DNA from: Ahaetulla prasina
Lineage: Eukaryota > Chordata > Lepidosauria > Squamata > Colubridae
NCBI RefSeq assembly: GCF_028640845.1
Contig: NC_080546.1
Location: 82,002,257 to 82,066,256 of the forward strand
Direction of reading: 5' to 3'
DNA: 64,000 nucleotides
A program made the translations under genes and the position numbers. Of this stretch, positions 11,051-21,570 are shown in pieces. The stretch's first letter is position 1; each line of letters begins with the position of its first letter. Below the pieces are notes generated by a model. That model was not told the DNA's origin. It was given only the letters and a program-made list of their open reading frames with translations, and did no database searches.

Positions 11051-12033
11051 ACAAGGAGGGAATTCACCCCACTGAAAGCAAGGTCAAGGCAATAAGAAAG
11101 GCTCCAGCGCCCAAAAACAAAACAGAGCTACAGGCATTCCTGGGTCTAGTGAATTTTTACGCGGTCTTTTTAAAAAATAAGGCAACCGTTGCCGAGCCGC
11201 TACATAAGCTACTGGGAAAGAATACTGCTTGGTCTTGGGGAAAGTCGGAAGCTAGGGCTTTCGAAGCAGTAAAAAACCTACTCTCGAGCGATAGCTTACT
11301 GATTCAGTATCATAGCTCATTGCCATTGGTATTAGTTTGCGATGCTTCCCCTTACGGGGTGGGGGCTGTGCTCAGCCACAGGCTTCCAAATGGCACAGAA
11401 GCCCCAATAGCCTTCTACTCCAGAACGATGTCCTCGACAGAGAGGAACTATAGCCAGTTGGATAAGGAAGCGCTAGCCATTGTGTCAGGGGTTAAAAAGT
11501 TTCACGAATACGTTTTTGGTAGAGACTTTGAAATTGTTACAGACCATAGACCACTGTTAGGGATACTGGCTGGCGACCGCCCAACGCCTGTGGCACTTTC
11601 GCCACGATTGACCCGATGGACTATCTTCTTAGCCGCCTATTCCTACAAACTGCAGCATCGGCCCGGAAAAGAGTTGGGGCATGCGGACGCATTAAGCAGA
11701 TGCCCACTACCAGGGGCGATCGAAGACCCCACTCCGGGGACGCCCATACTGTTAATTGACTCTCTGGACTCTGGCCCAGTCACGTCTAAGGAGGTGGCTC
11801 GGGCGTCATACCGGGACATTACTTTGAGAACGGTACTCGGTTGGGTACAAAGAGGGTGGCCCGCTGCGCCGGGCGAGCGTTTTAAAGAATTTGTAAAAAA
11901 ACGTGGGGAACTTTCGGCTCAAGGGGGGTGCCTGCTATGGGGGGATAGAGTGGTGATCCCAGAAAAATTGAGGAAAAGGGTGTTGGACCTCCTCCATGAG
12001 GGTCACCCAGGGATCGTTAGGATGAAGGTCTAG
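11005..12033 (+). CDS. Gypsy 1 pol: RT thumb, RNase H, start of integrase (broken frame)
   Basis: Continues pol after the first frameshift; true homology begins near 11,030 with EFLGY. RNase H motifs follow in order: VCDASPYGVGAVLS (first acidic residue), QLDKEALAIV, TDHRPLLGIL and HADALSR. The N-terminal integrase zinc-finger region starts with LLHEGHPGI and stops at 12,033 because a second one-base loss near 12,025-12,035 changes frame. The nominal ATG at 11,005 is not a biological start. Confidence 0.9.
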   Translation: MPDRGRIREFLGYRIDKEGIHPTESKVKAIRKAPAPKNKTELQAFLGLVNFYAVFLKNKATVAEPLHKLLGKNTAWSWGKSEARAFEAVKNLLSSDSLLIQYHSSLPLVLVCDASPYGVGAVLSHRLPNGTEAPIAFYSRTMSSTERNYSQLDKEALAIVSGVKKFHEYVFGRDFEIVTDHRPLLGILAGDRPTPVALSPRLTRWTIFLAAYSYKLQHRPGKELGHADALSRCPLPGAIEDPTPGTPILLIDSLDSGPVTSKEVARASYRDITLRTVLGWVQRGWPAAPGERFKEFVKKRGELSAQGGCLLWGDRVVIPEKLRKRVLDLLHEGHPGIVRMKV

Positions 12034-12036
12034 CGA

Positions 12037-13148
12037 GAAGCTATGTGTGGTGGCCCTTAATGGACTCAGAAATTGCTGAAAGGGTAGGGACATGCCAGGC
12101 CTGCCAGGAGTCCAGACCTCTACCCCCAACGGCCCCGGTTCGGGAATGGGAAAGACCCCAAGGGCCCTGGTCTAGAATCCACATTGATTTTGCCGGCCCC
12201 TTCCACGGCCAAACCTTCCTGGTAGTAGTCGATGCCTACTCCAAATGGCTGGAAATCATTCTCATGAGATCCATGACAGCCGAGGCCGTGATCTCAGTCC
12301 TACGGCACCTATTTGCAACACATGGGTTGCCCGACACGTTAGTATCCGATAACGGCCCGCAATTCACGGCAACACAGTTTGAGGAATACTTGGCAGAAGA
12401 GGGCATCCGGCATGCCCTCTCGGCGCCTTTCCACCCTGCGACGAATGGCCTTGCAGAGCGTTTCGTCCGAAGCGCAAAAGAGGCATTGTCCAGACTCAAG
12501 CCAGGCGACTGGCAATCAAAAATAGATGTTTTCCTGGCCGTCCAACACCGAACCCCCTGTGCCACAACCGGCAGAAGCCCTGCAGAATTATTAATGGGCC
12601 GAAAGCTCAGGTGCCCACTAGACCGCCTAAATCCAAACTATACACCAGAGGGTTACAAGGGGGGACTCGAAAAAACAAGAGGGATGGGAATAGGCGACCC
12701 GGTATGGGCACACAACTATGGTGAGGGCCCGATCTGGGTAGCAGGAAAAATTCTAAACATAACAGGTCCCAAATCATACTTGGTGGAGTTAGAGGACGGC
12801 CGAGTATGGAGGCGACATATAGATCAATTAAGAAAACGAATAGCCGAACAATCCGAGTCAGACGAAACAGGCCCTGACTATACAATGTTTGAACCCACAG
12901 CTGACTCAAACCCGGGAGAATCGCAGGACTTAACTGAATTCCCGGAGGTCCAGCGACGCCAACAGGTTCCATTAGTAAACAGCAGGGACGACTCGGCAAA
13001 TAATCCAGGGCCGGATGGCCTAGAGGAGGAGCTGAGAGGAGCAAACAGCCCCTCCGGTCAACTCGACCCGCTCCCAGAGAATGTACTGCGCAGGTCCGAA
13101 AGAGTCAGGAGATGCCCAGTCTATTTGCGTGATTACGTTGAAAAGTAA
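12037..13148 (+). CDS. Gypsy 1 pol: integrase core and C-terminus
   Basis: Third pol segment. The zinc-finger pair CQAC completes the HHCC module, then the DDE catalytic core is readable: HIDFAGP (D), VSDNGPQF (D) and NGLAERFV (E), with normal spacing. A basic and charged C-terminal part follows to the stop at 13,148, about 50 bases before the 3' LTR. The integrase itself has no visible stop or missing catalytic residue; only its frame link to upstream pol is lost. Confidence 0.9.
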
Positions 13149-13186
13149 TATGTAAATATCATGTAAATATTAGTAAAGTGTTTTCT

Positions 13187-13199
13187 GGGAGGGAAGGAG
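13187..13199 (+). promoter_or_regulatory. polypurine tract of Gypsy element 1
   Basis: GGGAGGGAAGGAG directly abuts the 3' LTR, the expected plus-strand priming site. Confidence 0.85.
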
Positions 13200-13377
13200 T
13201 GTAATGTATCTTTAAATGTTTTGGCGGGAACCAAGCACGTTGCTGATTGGTTGAAGCCGCCGGCTAAACTGTATATAAGGAGAGGTTTTTCCCCAGCCCG
13301 GTTGCTGGGTTCACCATATAATAAAGAGCTGTTGTCACTATCCTGGTCTCCTGCCTCGTTATTGCCCGAATCTAACA
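13200..13377 (+). repeat. 3' LTR of Gypsy element 1
   Basis: 178 bp, differing from the 5' LTR at four positions. Has AATAAAG where the 5' copy has AGTAAAG. Confidence 0.95.
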
Positions 13378-13573
13378 CTCCCTGAGCCTCCACGCATGCC
13401 CTGCACTAAACTACATCCAAAACGGGCTGTGTGGGGACTCCGAGGAGGGGAGGGCAGGGTGGACCAGGCCAGCCTGGAGTGGGATTTGGGGGATTCTTTG
13501 AAATGCACAGAATCTTAGCTAGAGGTTCTTCCGAACCCCTGCGAACCCCCAGCAGCCAACTCCTGACAGTGGG

Positions 13574-14401
13574 CCAAATTATTACTTTTTCTTCCCCAAA
13601 TATATATTCTGGTTTTTCTTCACCCCTGAATTTCAGCATGGGGATTGTTCAGATAATAATACAAGCTAAAGTGCCAGCAGTTTCCCACCAAATGCACCAG
13701 CACACCGGGAGTTTCTCACATTGTTTTCTACCATATGTTTGCAATTGCAGTGGTAAGTTTGCTACTAAACTGCAAACACTTTTACATGCCACTGTGAAGA
13801 AGTTTATAGTCCTGTCATCAAATCTGCGTGTTGCCCACAAAGTCAATGGAGTTACTTTATCACATTGCCCCCCCACCCTGCTCCATTCCATTTCCTCATG
13901 GTAAACTCCAAACCTGCACTTTTATTGCTGGAAACACCTGTTTCCTTGCACCTGTTACAATTTAGGAACCATATGCTGGAGCTGCAGACAAGAAGATCCA
14001 CAAAAACGTGCTTTTGCATCAATATTTCAAGTGCTTGAGGCCACCCCTCAGAAATTGTCAGAAGCCACTGAATTTGCTCGAAATCCTGGAGGGGACAGAA
14101 TGCATTCGTTACTGCTCTTTGCTAATTTGGCAGCGAGAGAGAGCTGAAATTTTTCAAACTATACCATAGCACCAATATATCACAGCAACAGGGCCAAATT
14201 ATAATTAGAGCGTTGTGAAATTATTTTAGAAGTGAGCAGAAACTATGCATGTGTACATACATGCTCACCTCCCCCAAAGTAATTTAGAAATTACAATAAT
14301 CCAGTTAAATATACGTCTTCATTCATTTCAACATTACGTGTCTGCTTAAGGATGATATGTCAATGGAGATTCTCAATCTTCATTGTACCACATCATGGTT
14401 G
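13574..14401. other. unassigned spacer
   Basis: About 830 bp without recognised repeat ends, coding exon or RNA. Small ORFs look random. Confidence 0.5.
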
Positions 14402-15015
14402 TGTTGTGGCTCCGCCCCCCGGGCCTGGCCTCCTAGAGCTGGATGACTCGGAGAGTGAGGAGGAGGAGCTGACAAGGCCTCCTTACCCCCCTGGACCTTC
14501 CTCCTCCCTGGCACCATCCCAGATTCCAGCTGCAGGCCAGGAGGAGGAGGAGCTGGCAAGGCCTCTTTCCCCCAACCCCTCCTCTTCCCTGGCAACGCCC
14601 CAAGAACCAGCTGCTGAGCATCAATCTTGGCTAGATGCGAAACAGCAATGCTGAGAAAAGGTGGGGCAGGCCCAGGGAGTGCTGAGTCATGGAGCCCCAC
14701 CCCACAGGGGATAAAAGCAGGGAGAGTGCTCCATAGGCCCTTGTGTCGGACAAAGTTACAGACTACTGGCTCTTTGACTGCTTCAGACTGAAGGCTGGGA
14801 TTTCTTGTGAGTACTTTACATCTTCCTGCAGACTCCTGGTTGCCCTGGCAATGGTCTGTCGGCACGATGCTGCTTGATAAGGACTTGGCTGGCACGTGAA
14901 GGAACGTTGCCGGAACTTATCGTTGCCAGAAGAAACCTGGCCAAGTGTAAATAAATTGCTGGCAGACAGGCTCGGCTGGCGTATTGTTTTGGGGAGGAAG
15001 GGCGGGGACAGAACA
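14402..15015 (+). mobile_element. solo LTR (TGTTGTG family), 614 bp
   Basis: Starts TGTTGTGGCTCC, ends GGGGACAGAACA and is flanked by perfect GGTTG repeats (14,397-14,401 and 15,016-15,020). A TATA-like GGGATAAAAGC lies near 14,708 and AAATAAATTG near 14,948. Its U3 is open in a frame coding an acidic Ser/Pro-rich peptide (for example LLELDDSESEEEE). It is the nearest relative, in the opposite direction, of 34,165-34,681. Confidence 0.93.
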
Positions 15016-15025
15016 GGTTGCTTTT

Positions 15026-15112
15026 CCAAAAGGCAACTGGACTTCCTTTGTTTTTCCTTGAAGAAACTTTGCTTCTCATCAAAGAAGCTTCTTGGATGAG
15101 AAGCGAGAAATC
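15026..15112. mobile_element. Penelope-like terminal fragment (type 2)
   Basis: Shares AAAGGCAACTGGACTT and CTTCTCATC...AAGAAGCTTCTTGG with 36,548-37,099. Two inverted arms (CTTCTCATC and GATGAGAAG) flank the centre. Short, degenerate. Confidence 0.6.
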
Positions 15113-15115
15113 GTG

Positions 15116-15655
15116 ACGACCAAAACTGGATGCAGTACTCCAAGTGGGGTAAGGCCACACCTAGAGTACTGCATTCAGTTTTGGTCACCATGATGTAAAA
15201 AAGACATTGAGATTCTAGAAAGAGTGCAGAGAAGAGCAATAAAAATGATTAGGGGACAGGAGGCTAAAACATACAAAGAACGGTTGCAGGAACTCTAGTT
15301 TAATGAAAAAGGGACTAAGGGAGATATGATAGCAGTGTTCCAGTATCTCAGGAGCTGCCACAAAGAAGGAGTTAAGCTATTCTCCAAAGCACCTGAGGGT
15401 AGAACAAGAAGCAATGGGTGGAAACTAATCAAGGAGAGAAGCAACCTAGAACTAAGGAGAAATTTCCTGACAGTGAGAACAATTAATCCGTGGAACAACT
15501 TGCCTCCAGAAGTTGTGAATGCTCCAACACTGGAAGCTTTTAAGAAGATGTTGGCTAATCATTTGCCTGAAATGCTATAGGGTTTTCTTCCTAAGGAGCG
15601 GGCTGGACTAGAAGACCTCCAAGATCCCTTCCAACTCTGTTATTCTATTCTATTC
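15116..15655 (+). mobile_element. CR1 LINE 3' fragment with inverted 5' end
   Basis: 15,151-15,655 is CR1 ORF2 C-terminus and 3' end in plus direction, ending in a short ATTCT tail. The preceding 35 bp (GACCAAAACTGGATGCAGTA...) is the same CR1 segment in reverse, so the two meet head to head. The reading frame is broken. Confidence 0.85.
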
Positions 15656-16305
15656 AGAGACTCAAGGATGATAGATGCACACTGAGGATTTATAAAGCTA
15701 TAGCACTTCTATCACAGTACCACAACAAAACAGTTAGTTGTCCAGGACGGTCCAGAGGAAAGAATTGAGAAACAACTGTCCTGGACTTGGCATTTTTCTA
15801 GAGGCATTGGGCAAGCATTGGGTAGCATATACCAGAAGGCCGCCTAGAAAATGTAACATTTGTATTTGCCAGTCAAATAAGGCCAGTTCAAGAACAGGAT
15901 CTCAGAAGGAAGGATTGGAGCAAGCTGGACCCAAAAATAAGCCAGAAAGCTGCTGAAAGAGCTTCAGTGAGGTTTTATTTATGGAGGTAAGGTTGAAAGG
16001 AACTCTTCCGCAATATCAATGCATTATTGGAGCTGCTTTCTAACGAAAGGAAGGAGTAGTGAAAACTCCTCAAAAAAGGAACTTAGAATTATAGAAGATA
16101 AGACTCTCTGTAAATTGCTCATGGGAAATTAGCTTTAAACTCTTGTAGCACTTAAATATCAGACCGCAAACAAGCAACAGTTTCACGGCTAGACATGATT
16201 GGTGAGGCTTCCAGAATGTTTTCTATCGTGACTGACTAAACATGGGTTTTATGCAACGGGAGAAACTTGAAAACCTTTCAGAGTTGCTAAGCTCTTTGCT
16301 GCATA
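15656..16305. other. unassigned spacer
   Basis: No recognised repeat terminus, RNA or conserved ORF in about 650 bp. Confidence 0.5.
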
Positions 16306-16480
16306 TTCTTCTTCTTTATTCTTTATTGGCCAAGTGTGATTGGACACACAAGGAACTTGTCTCCGGTGCATAAGTTCTCCGTGTACATTCAAACAACAAA
16401 CCGATGAGTCATAGATCGTAAATCATAAGACACAATCATAAAGCGTAAGATGCAAGCCACAAGTAATAAATCATAAGATA
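16306..16480 (-). mobile_element. Rex1/L3-type LINE 3' end fragment
   Basis: Reversed 3' end TTTATTGGCCAAGTGTGATT followed by GGACACACAAGGAA, as in the LINE at 61,271-62,825. Degraded, with no long pentamer tail. Confidence 0.8.
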
Positions 16481-16550
16481 CCAATAAGAGAAGCTAGTAA
16501 GAAAGATGAGAAGATGGGAAAGATGAGAGGATGAGAGGGATAATAGCAAT

Positions 16551-17232
16551 ACAGAATAATAGAGTTGGAAGGGACCTTGGACGTATTCTAGTCCATCCCC
16601 TTGCTCAAGAAACCTGAGATTATTAGGTTACAATCTAACCTAGGTAGATTATACCTAGGATTAGGTATAATCCTGTACCTAAATGGTATCGGATTTCCTG
16701 AGAAACTGCTCAGGAAACCCTATACCATTTCAGACCAATGGTTGTCCAATCTCTTCTTAAAAACTTCCAGTGTTGGAGCATTCACTACTTCTGGAGGCAA
16801 ATTGTTCCACTGATTAATTGTTCTAACTATCAGGAAATTTCTCCTTAGTTCTAAATTGCTTCTCTCCTTGATGGGTTTCCATCCATTGCTTCTTTTCCTG
16901 CCCTCAGATTTATTTTATTTATTTATTGTTCAAATTTATATACCGCCCTATCTCCCACAGGACTCAGGGCGGTTTACAGGCATTTAAAAAACAGATAAAT
17001 ACAATCTAAAAACAATTTAAAAACTTATTATAAAGCCTAACAATTAAAATAATTAAAAATATAAAAAATAAAACCCCACTTGCTTTGGAGAATAGTTTAA
17101 CTCCCTCTTCTTTGTGGCAGCCCCTGAGATATTGGAACACTGCTATCATGTCACCCTGGTCCTTCTTTTCATTAAACTAGACATATCCAGTTCCCACAAC
17201 CGTTCTTCATATGTTTTAGCCTCCATTCGCCT
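16551..17232 (-). mobile_element. CR1 LINE fragment interrupted by an L2 3' end
   Basis: Starts with the reversed CR1 3' end (GAGTTGGAAGGGACCTTGGA), runs through the ORF2 C-terminus, and is interrupted at about 16,909-17,083 by an L2 tail before resuming CTTTGGAGAATAG. Old and degenerate. Confidence 0.85.
16909..17083 (-). mobile_element. L2 LINE 3' end inserted in CR1
   Basis: Begins with TTTATTTATTTATT (reversed AAAT tail), then ATACCGCCCTATCTCCCACA and GGACTCAGGGCGGTTTACA, the reverse of the L2 3' hairpin at 44,890-44,935. Confidence 0.82.
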
Positions 17233-17575
17233 GGCGTGGCCAGTGTATGACACATCTGGCCCATGGGCCATGAGTTTGACACCCCGATCTAAACGATCAA
17301 CGCCTAAATGCCTTAGGAATCCTCCTTAGGTTATTCAATAACACTTTCAGATATTAGCTTAGCTAAGTCACAGGAATTTGATATTCAGTCTTATCAAGAA
17401 GATGCCTGCCTCTCCTAATCATTGCACTAAGTAAAACTCCTCATCTAGTTTAGATTTCTGCTGTGCCCACATTCCAGAATAGCACTTGGGCCTTTTTTCT
17501 AGGCATGGAACCCTTGTGCTATTCGTTAAAGGAAGCTAACTTTTTTTAGACTTCCACATTTTCCTCCCCCTCCCC
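17233..17575. other. spacer with hAT-end remnant
   Basis: 17,240-17,285 resembles the terminal part (GAGTTTGACACCCC) of the hAT-type element complete at 48,613-49,024. The rest is unassigned. Confidence 0.45.
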
Positions 17576-17948
17576 CAGTGGTGGGATTCAAATAATTTTA
17601 ACAATTGGTTCTCTGCCCTAATAACCAGCTGAGTAGGAGTGGCTCAGTGGTCATGTGACCGTGTAGGTGTGGCCAACTCAACATCACTCACGTTGATGGG
17701 CACTTTGCCTTAGCTGTTACAATGTAATAAAGGTTAACCAGAGAGGCAGTTTCTGTAAACAGGGCAATAAAGAATAGGCTAGAAACAACTCCAGAATGTT
17801 TCCTTCCTGCCTTCCTTACAGGATTAGCCCTGTAAAGTGGGAAAGAAAACAAAATAAGATTTCTTCCAACAACTGGTTTTCCGAACTGCTTAGAAAGTTA
17901 ACAACTGGTTCTCCCGAACAGGTGCGAACCAGCTGAATCCCACCACTG
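17576..17948 (+). mobile_element. hAT-type MITE (CAGTGGTGGGATTC family)
   Basis: 373 bp with inverted ends CAGTGGTGGGATTC and GAATCCCACCACTG. Flanks CCCTCCCC and CCCCCCCC fit an 8-bp duplication with one mismatch, though the C-rich target weakens this. Non-coding. Confidence 0.87.
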
Positions 17949-18802
17949 CCCCCCCCACCGCCCAGAATAAATATGGTGGCATTAAGAGCCGCCTTTGCTT
18001 CGGCGAGTCAACTCCTTGATTAAAATAGCATCATTTATTTCCAAGCTCACACAAGCTGCTTTAATGAGCAGAGAGGAACTATGCTCGCACGAGTCCATCA
18101 GCGTGAGAAAACGAATCTGTTTTCCGAGCCTGCCTCACCTTAATAAAACATCTGTGCATGCGAGCCCAGCTGTAAGGCAGGAGGAGGTGAAGGCTGCTGG
18201 AGCTCTCTAACGTTCGGTTCCATAGCAGATGGAAAGGTGATAGGGGCACCTCTGGTTTGGGACTGGCTCCCAAGAGAGGGCTGGGTAAAAAAGTAATTAC
18301 TGTGTGCATTCTTCCTCCTGTTATTGCCGATGTCAGCAAATCTCTGGGTGCATTTTTCCTATAGATAACGTTCTATTAAAAGCAGAGGGGGCAGGACCGC
18401 AAACTGTGGGACTTCCAGCCTGGCGTCTGTTTCCTCTTCTGCTTCTCTGTCGTGCAGATCCTTTGTTAGAGGGTTGGGTTTCTTTTGTGTGTGTTTGTGT
18501 GTGTGCTTTTTTTTGAACCTACCATCTCTGTCCAGATTCCATACATCATAAAAGAATAGAAGGGGAAAAAAAAAAAGCTTACATGGTTAATTGTCCCCAT
18601 TTACTCGCTGCTTCCCTTTTGCCCTTTACGAAGTATGTTGAATCTGAATTTATTATCCTGAACAGGGGTAGTGAATCATCGCGGGTGACTTTGTTAAGGC
18701 ACAGCTGAATGTTTGTTAATGAATGGTGGTCGGGATAAACTCGAGCTCTGTTGCACTCCTTGCTTATGATTGTTTAAAGAGCAGCAGCTGCCAACTTACT
18801 TA
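17949..18802. other. unassigned spacer with short TG repeat
   Basis: A short TGTGTGTTTGTG run lies near 18,485. No recognised coding or repeat-end signal otherwise. Confidence 0.5.
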
Positions 18803-19117
18803 CTTTCTTCCTTCCTTCCTTCCTTCCTTCCTTCCTTCCTTCCTTCCTTCCTTCCTTCCTTCCTTCCTTCCTTCCTTCCTTCCTTCCTTCCTTCCTTCCT
18901 TCCTTTCCTTTCCTTTCCTTTCCTTCCTTCCTTCCTTCCTTCCTTCCTTCCTTCCTTCCTTCCTTCCTTTCCTTTCCTTTCCTTTCCTTTCCTTCCTTCC
19001 TTCCTTCCTTCCTTCCTTCCTTCCTTCCTTCCTTCCTTCCTTCCTTTCTTTCCTTTCTTTCCTTCCTTCCTTCCTTCCTTCCTTCCTTCCTTCCTTCCTT
19101 CCTTCCTTTCTTTCTAA
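18803..19117. repeat. CTTC tetranucleotide microsatellite, about 315 bp
   Basis: Almost pure CTTC with short CTTTC and TTTC interruptions. Produces spurious long ORFs on both strands (Leu-Pro-Ser-Phe or Arg-Lys-Glu-Gly repeats) that are not genes. Confidence 0.97.
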
Positions 19118-19621
19118 AGCCAATTATGTTCATAATAGCTTGCGGCTGGTGCAAAATTTATGGGCTGGTGGGAGATCAACTTTCCTTTTTCTTTGGCTTT
19201 GTGAGTCTCTGCCATAGATGTCAGGTACGTTTACATTTAAACGATGCTGTTTAGTGTCACTCGTTGCTCTCCTCGGGGTGGGCTTCCCTTGTTTAGGTGC
19301 CAAAACTCAGATGGTAAAATTGCTACAAGAACCAAAATCGGTGAGAGGTTGCAACTTTTCAAGCAGCATGATATGTGCCTGGAAAAGCTTTTTGACCAGA
19401 TTGCAGTGTGCAAAATGTTTTCATAATGGTTTTCTAGGAGGTTGTTAATTCTTCTGGAAATTTTTACTAGACAAGCTTATTGTTTAACCAATGACAATTT
19501 ATTTATTTATTTTGTTTTGTTGGTATGCCTCCCATTGACTCTGGGCAGCTCGCCGCAAATACGTAGCAGGAAAAAACACACAGAATGCAAACAATTAAAC
19601 GAAACGGAACAAAAATAATGG
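19118..19621. other. unassigned spacer
   Basis: Small ORFs at 19,218-19,448 have no recognisable domain and no supporting signal. Confidence 0.45.
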
Positions 19622-19820
19622 CAAGATAATAGCAATAGCAATAGCACTTAGACTTATATACTGCTTCATAGTGCTTTACAACCCTCTCTAAGTGGTTTAC
19701 AGAGTATGCATATTGCCCCCAACAATATGGGTCCTCATTTTACCGACCTTGGCATGATGGAAGGTTGAATTCAACCTTTGAACCAGTCAGAGTTGAACTG
19801 TCGAATTGCTGGCAGCCAGC
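19622..19820 (-). mobile_element. tRNA-derived SINE, head truncated
   Basis: Reversed: begins with an AATAGC hexamer tail, CTTAGACTTATATACTGC and GGTCCTCATTTTACC. The tRNA head is missing, replaced by the next SINE copy. Confidence 0.82.
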
Positions 19821-20046
19821 AGTAGCTATAGCACGTATATACCTCTTCATAGTGCTTCAGAACCCTCTCTAAGCAGTTTACAGAGGCTACATATGGCCCC
19901 CAACAATCTGAATTCAATTTTACCAACTTCAGAAGGATGGAAGGCTGAGTCAACCTTGAGCCGGTCAGAATTGAACTGCTGGCAGCTGGCAGGCAGTAGA
20001 ATTAGCCTGCAGTACTGCATTCTAACCACTGCGCCACCGCGGCTCA
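19821..20046 (-). mobile_element. tRNA-derived SINE, complete head
   Basis: Same family directly behind the previous copy in the same direction. The tRNA-like head is readable at the right end (reverse of GAGCCGCGGTGGCGCAGTGG), with the B-box region reversed as AGAATTGAACTG. Confidence 0.85.
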
Positions 20047-20126
20047 CAAGATGACAAGTCAACAGCAAAGCAAATATAACATATAACACTATAAATGGAG
20101 GAATTCCCAGCAACTTACCCCCAAGT

Positions 20127-20690
20127 TGTTGTGGTCCGCCAGCAGCCTGTGGAGCTGGAAGCGAAGTTGGACAGTGAGGAGCCTGGAGAGGACAATGGGC
20201 CAGTCCTGAAGTCAGGGGAAGGCCTGGATGAGGGCTCTGCATCGGAGGCAGAGTTGGGGTCAGAGCCATCTGAGAGCGATGTGTGGACTCCGGAGCCTCC
20301 AGAGGCGGACAGCAGAGAGGCAGAGGAACAGGAGGAGCCTGTTCCTAGTGCACGCATGCGAAGAGCTGTCAGGCAAGAGCAGCTGAAGAAAAAAGGACAA
20401 CTTGGGTGTAAGGCCAGAAGATGATTGGCCCCTCCCATAAGGCTTAAAAGAGCAGCAAGGGCTCTTGGACTCTTTGTAGGAAGAGTGAAGGAGGAGAGGA
20501 ACCTGCCAGCTATATTCATTGGACAATGTGACTGATGACCATGGGGAGGGAAGTATCAATCTTTTAATCAGGTGAAAACTGCGGGAACTTTCAGAGTTGG
20601 CTTCCACCAGCTGTGCTGATATGATATATCCAATAAACATGTTCTTAGAGGAATCTACCTGCTTCGGAGTTCTGAATGGTCTTAATCAAG
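20127..20690 (+). mobile_element. solo LTR (TGTTGTG family), 3' boundary uncertain
   Basis: Starts TGTTGTGGTCCGCC like 3,800 and keeps an open acidic U3 frame of about 98 codons with DVWTPEPPEADSREAE. A TATA-like GGCTTAAAAG lies near 20,441 and AATAAAC near 20,632. I do not find the usual CACAACA end or a convincing duplication of CAAGT, so the 3' end may be altered. Confidence 0.72.
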
Positions 20691-20884
20691 ATGCATAGCC
20701 AGAGAAAGCTTCTGTTTTGTCTGTTTTTCCACCTGGAGTTTTATTACCTCTATAACTGTATATAATATTTGATCATACCTTTCTTATATACCACTCTGTT
20801 TCAGAAAAAAAAAGCATCTAAAATCAGTATTGAATATTCAAAGCCGGGAACAATGACGTTTCATTGTTTCATTGTTCATTGAAC

Positions 20885-21082
20885 AATGACTGTATGACTG
20901 TAACTTTGTTGCTGGCAATCCTTATGATTTATATTGATATATTGATCATCAATTGTGTTGTAAATGTTGTCCCTTGATGAACGTATCTTTTCTTTTATGT
21001 ATACCGAGAGCATATGCACCAAGACAAATTCCTTGTGTGTCCAATCACACTTGGCAAATAAAAAAATGCTATTCTATTTCTG
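20885..21082 (+). mobile_element. Rex1/L3-type LINE 3' end fragment
   Basis: TGGCAATCCTTATGATTTAT, GCACCAAGACAAATTCCTTG and CCAATCACACTTGGCAAATA match the reverse complement of 61,290-61,445. Only two imperfect ATTCT units follow. Confidence 0.87.
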
Positions 21083-21308
21083 TGCGCTAGTGAAACGAAT
21101 GCGCGGTGCTCAAAAGCTCTTGTTTTTTGTTTTGTTTTTTAAAAAAGTATTTTTTTTCCCAACCATCTTTTATTATCCCATCAAGCCTTTGAAGGATTTG
21201 TCTCATGATAAATGTTGCTGGGGTTTTGTAATATCATACCCTGTATTTGGAGACAGGGGCTCATTCAAGCATCCCATCCAAAGATTCTTAACATGATGTG
21301 TTGGTCAG

Positions 21309-21562
21309 GGGCCGGGATAGCTCAGACAATAGAGAAGCCTGTTATTAGAACACAAAGCCTGCAATTACTGCAGGTTCGAGCCCGGCCCAAGGTTGACTCA
21401 GCCTTCCACCCTTTATAAGGTAGGTAAAATGAGGACCCAGATTGCTGGGGGGGCAATAAGTTGACTTTGTAAAAAAATATACAAATAGAATGAGACTATT
21501 GCCTTATACATTGTAAGCCGCCCTGAGTCTTCGGAGAAGGGCGGGGTATAAATGTAAACAAA
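21309..21562 (+). mobile_element. tRNA-derived SINE with L2-like 3' end
   Basis: A-box-like TAGCTCAGACAAT, B box GGTTCGAGCCC, body GTAGGTAAAATGAGGACCC and 3' hairpin GGAGAAGGGCGGGGTATAAAT. Followed by an A run and the GAA tract. Confidence 0.88.
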
Positions 21563-21570
21563 AAAAAAAA

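Larger units (their letters stand above)
8822..13377 (+). mobile_element. Ty3/Gypsy LTR retrotransposon 1, nearly complete
   Basis: Full element of 4,556 bp with two 178-bp LTRs, a primer-binding site, gag, pol and a polypurine tract. The perfect 5-bp duplication CTCCC flanks it (8,817-8,821 and 13,378-13,382). The LTRs differ at 4 of 178 positions by my reading, so insertion was recent. gag, protease and the start of RT share one uninterrupted frame. Single-base frameshifts near 11,020-11,030 and 12,025-12,035 break pol. Domain order PR-RT-RNaseH-IN identifies Ty3/Gypsy; the gag and knuckle pattern resemble Mag-lineage elements (inference). Confidence 0.95.
8583..13565 (+). mobile_element. 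hAT-type MITE interrupted by Gypsy element 1
   Basis: The two halves (8,583-8,821 and 13,378-13,565) together form about 420 bp of the same family as 6,540-6,931. The perfect 8-bp duplication ACAGTGGG sits at 8,575-8,582 and 13,566-13,573, outside everything. It therefore predates the Gypsy insertion inside it. Ends read CAGGGATGGGCTTC and CCAACTCCTG. Confidence 0.85.

Noticed and set aside
18723..19217. Long ORFs (up to 164 codons) across the CTTC tract
   Set aside because: Translation of a tetranucleotide microsatellite in all frames; no codon bias, no domain.
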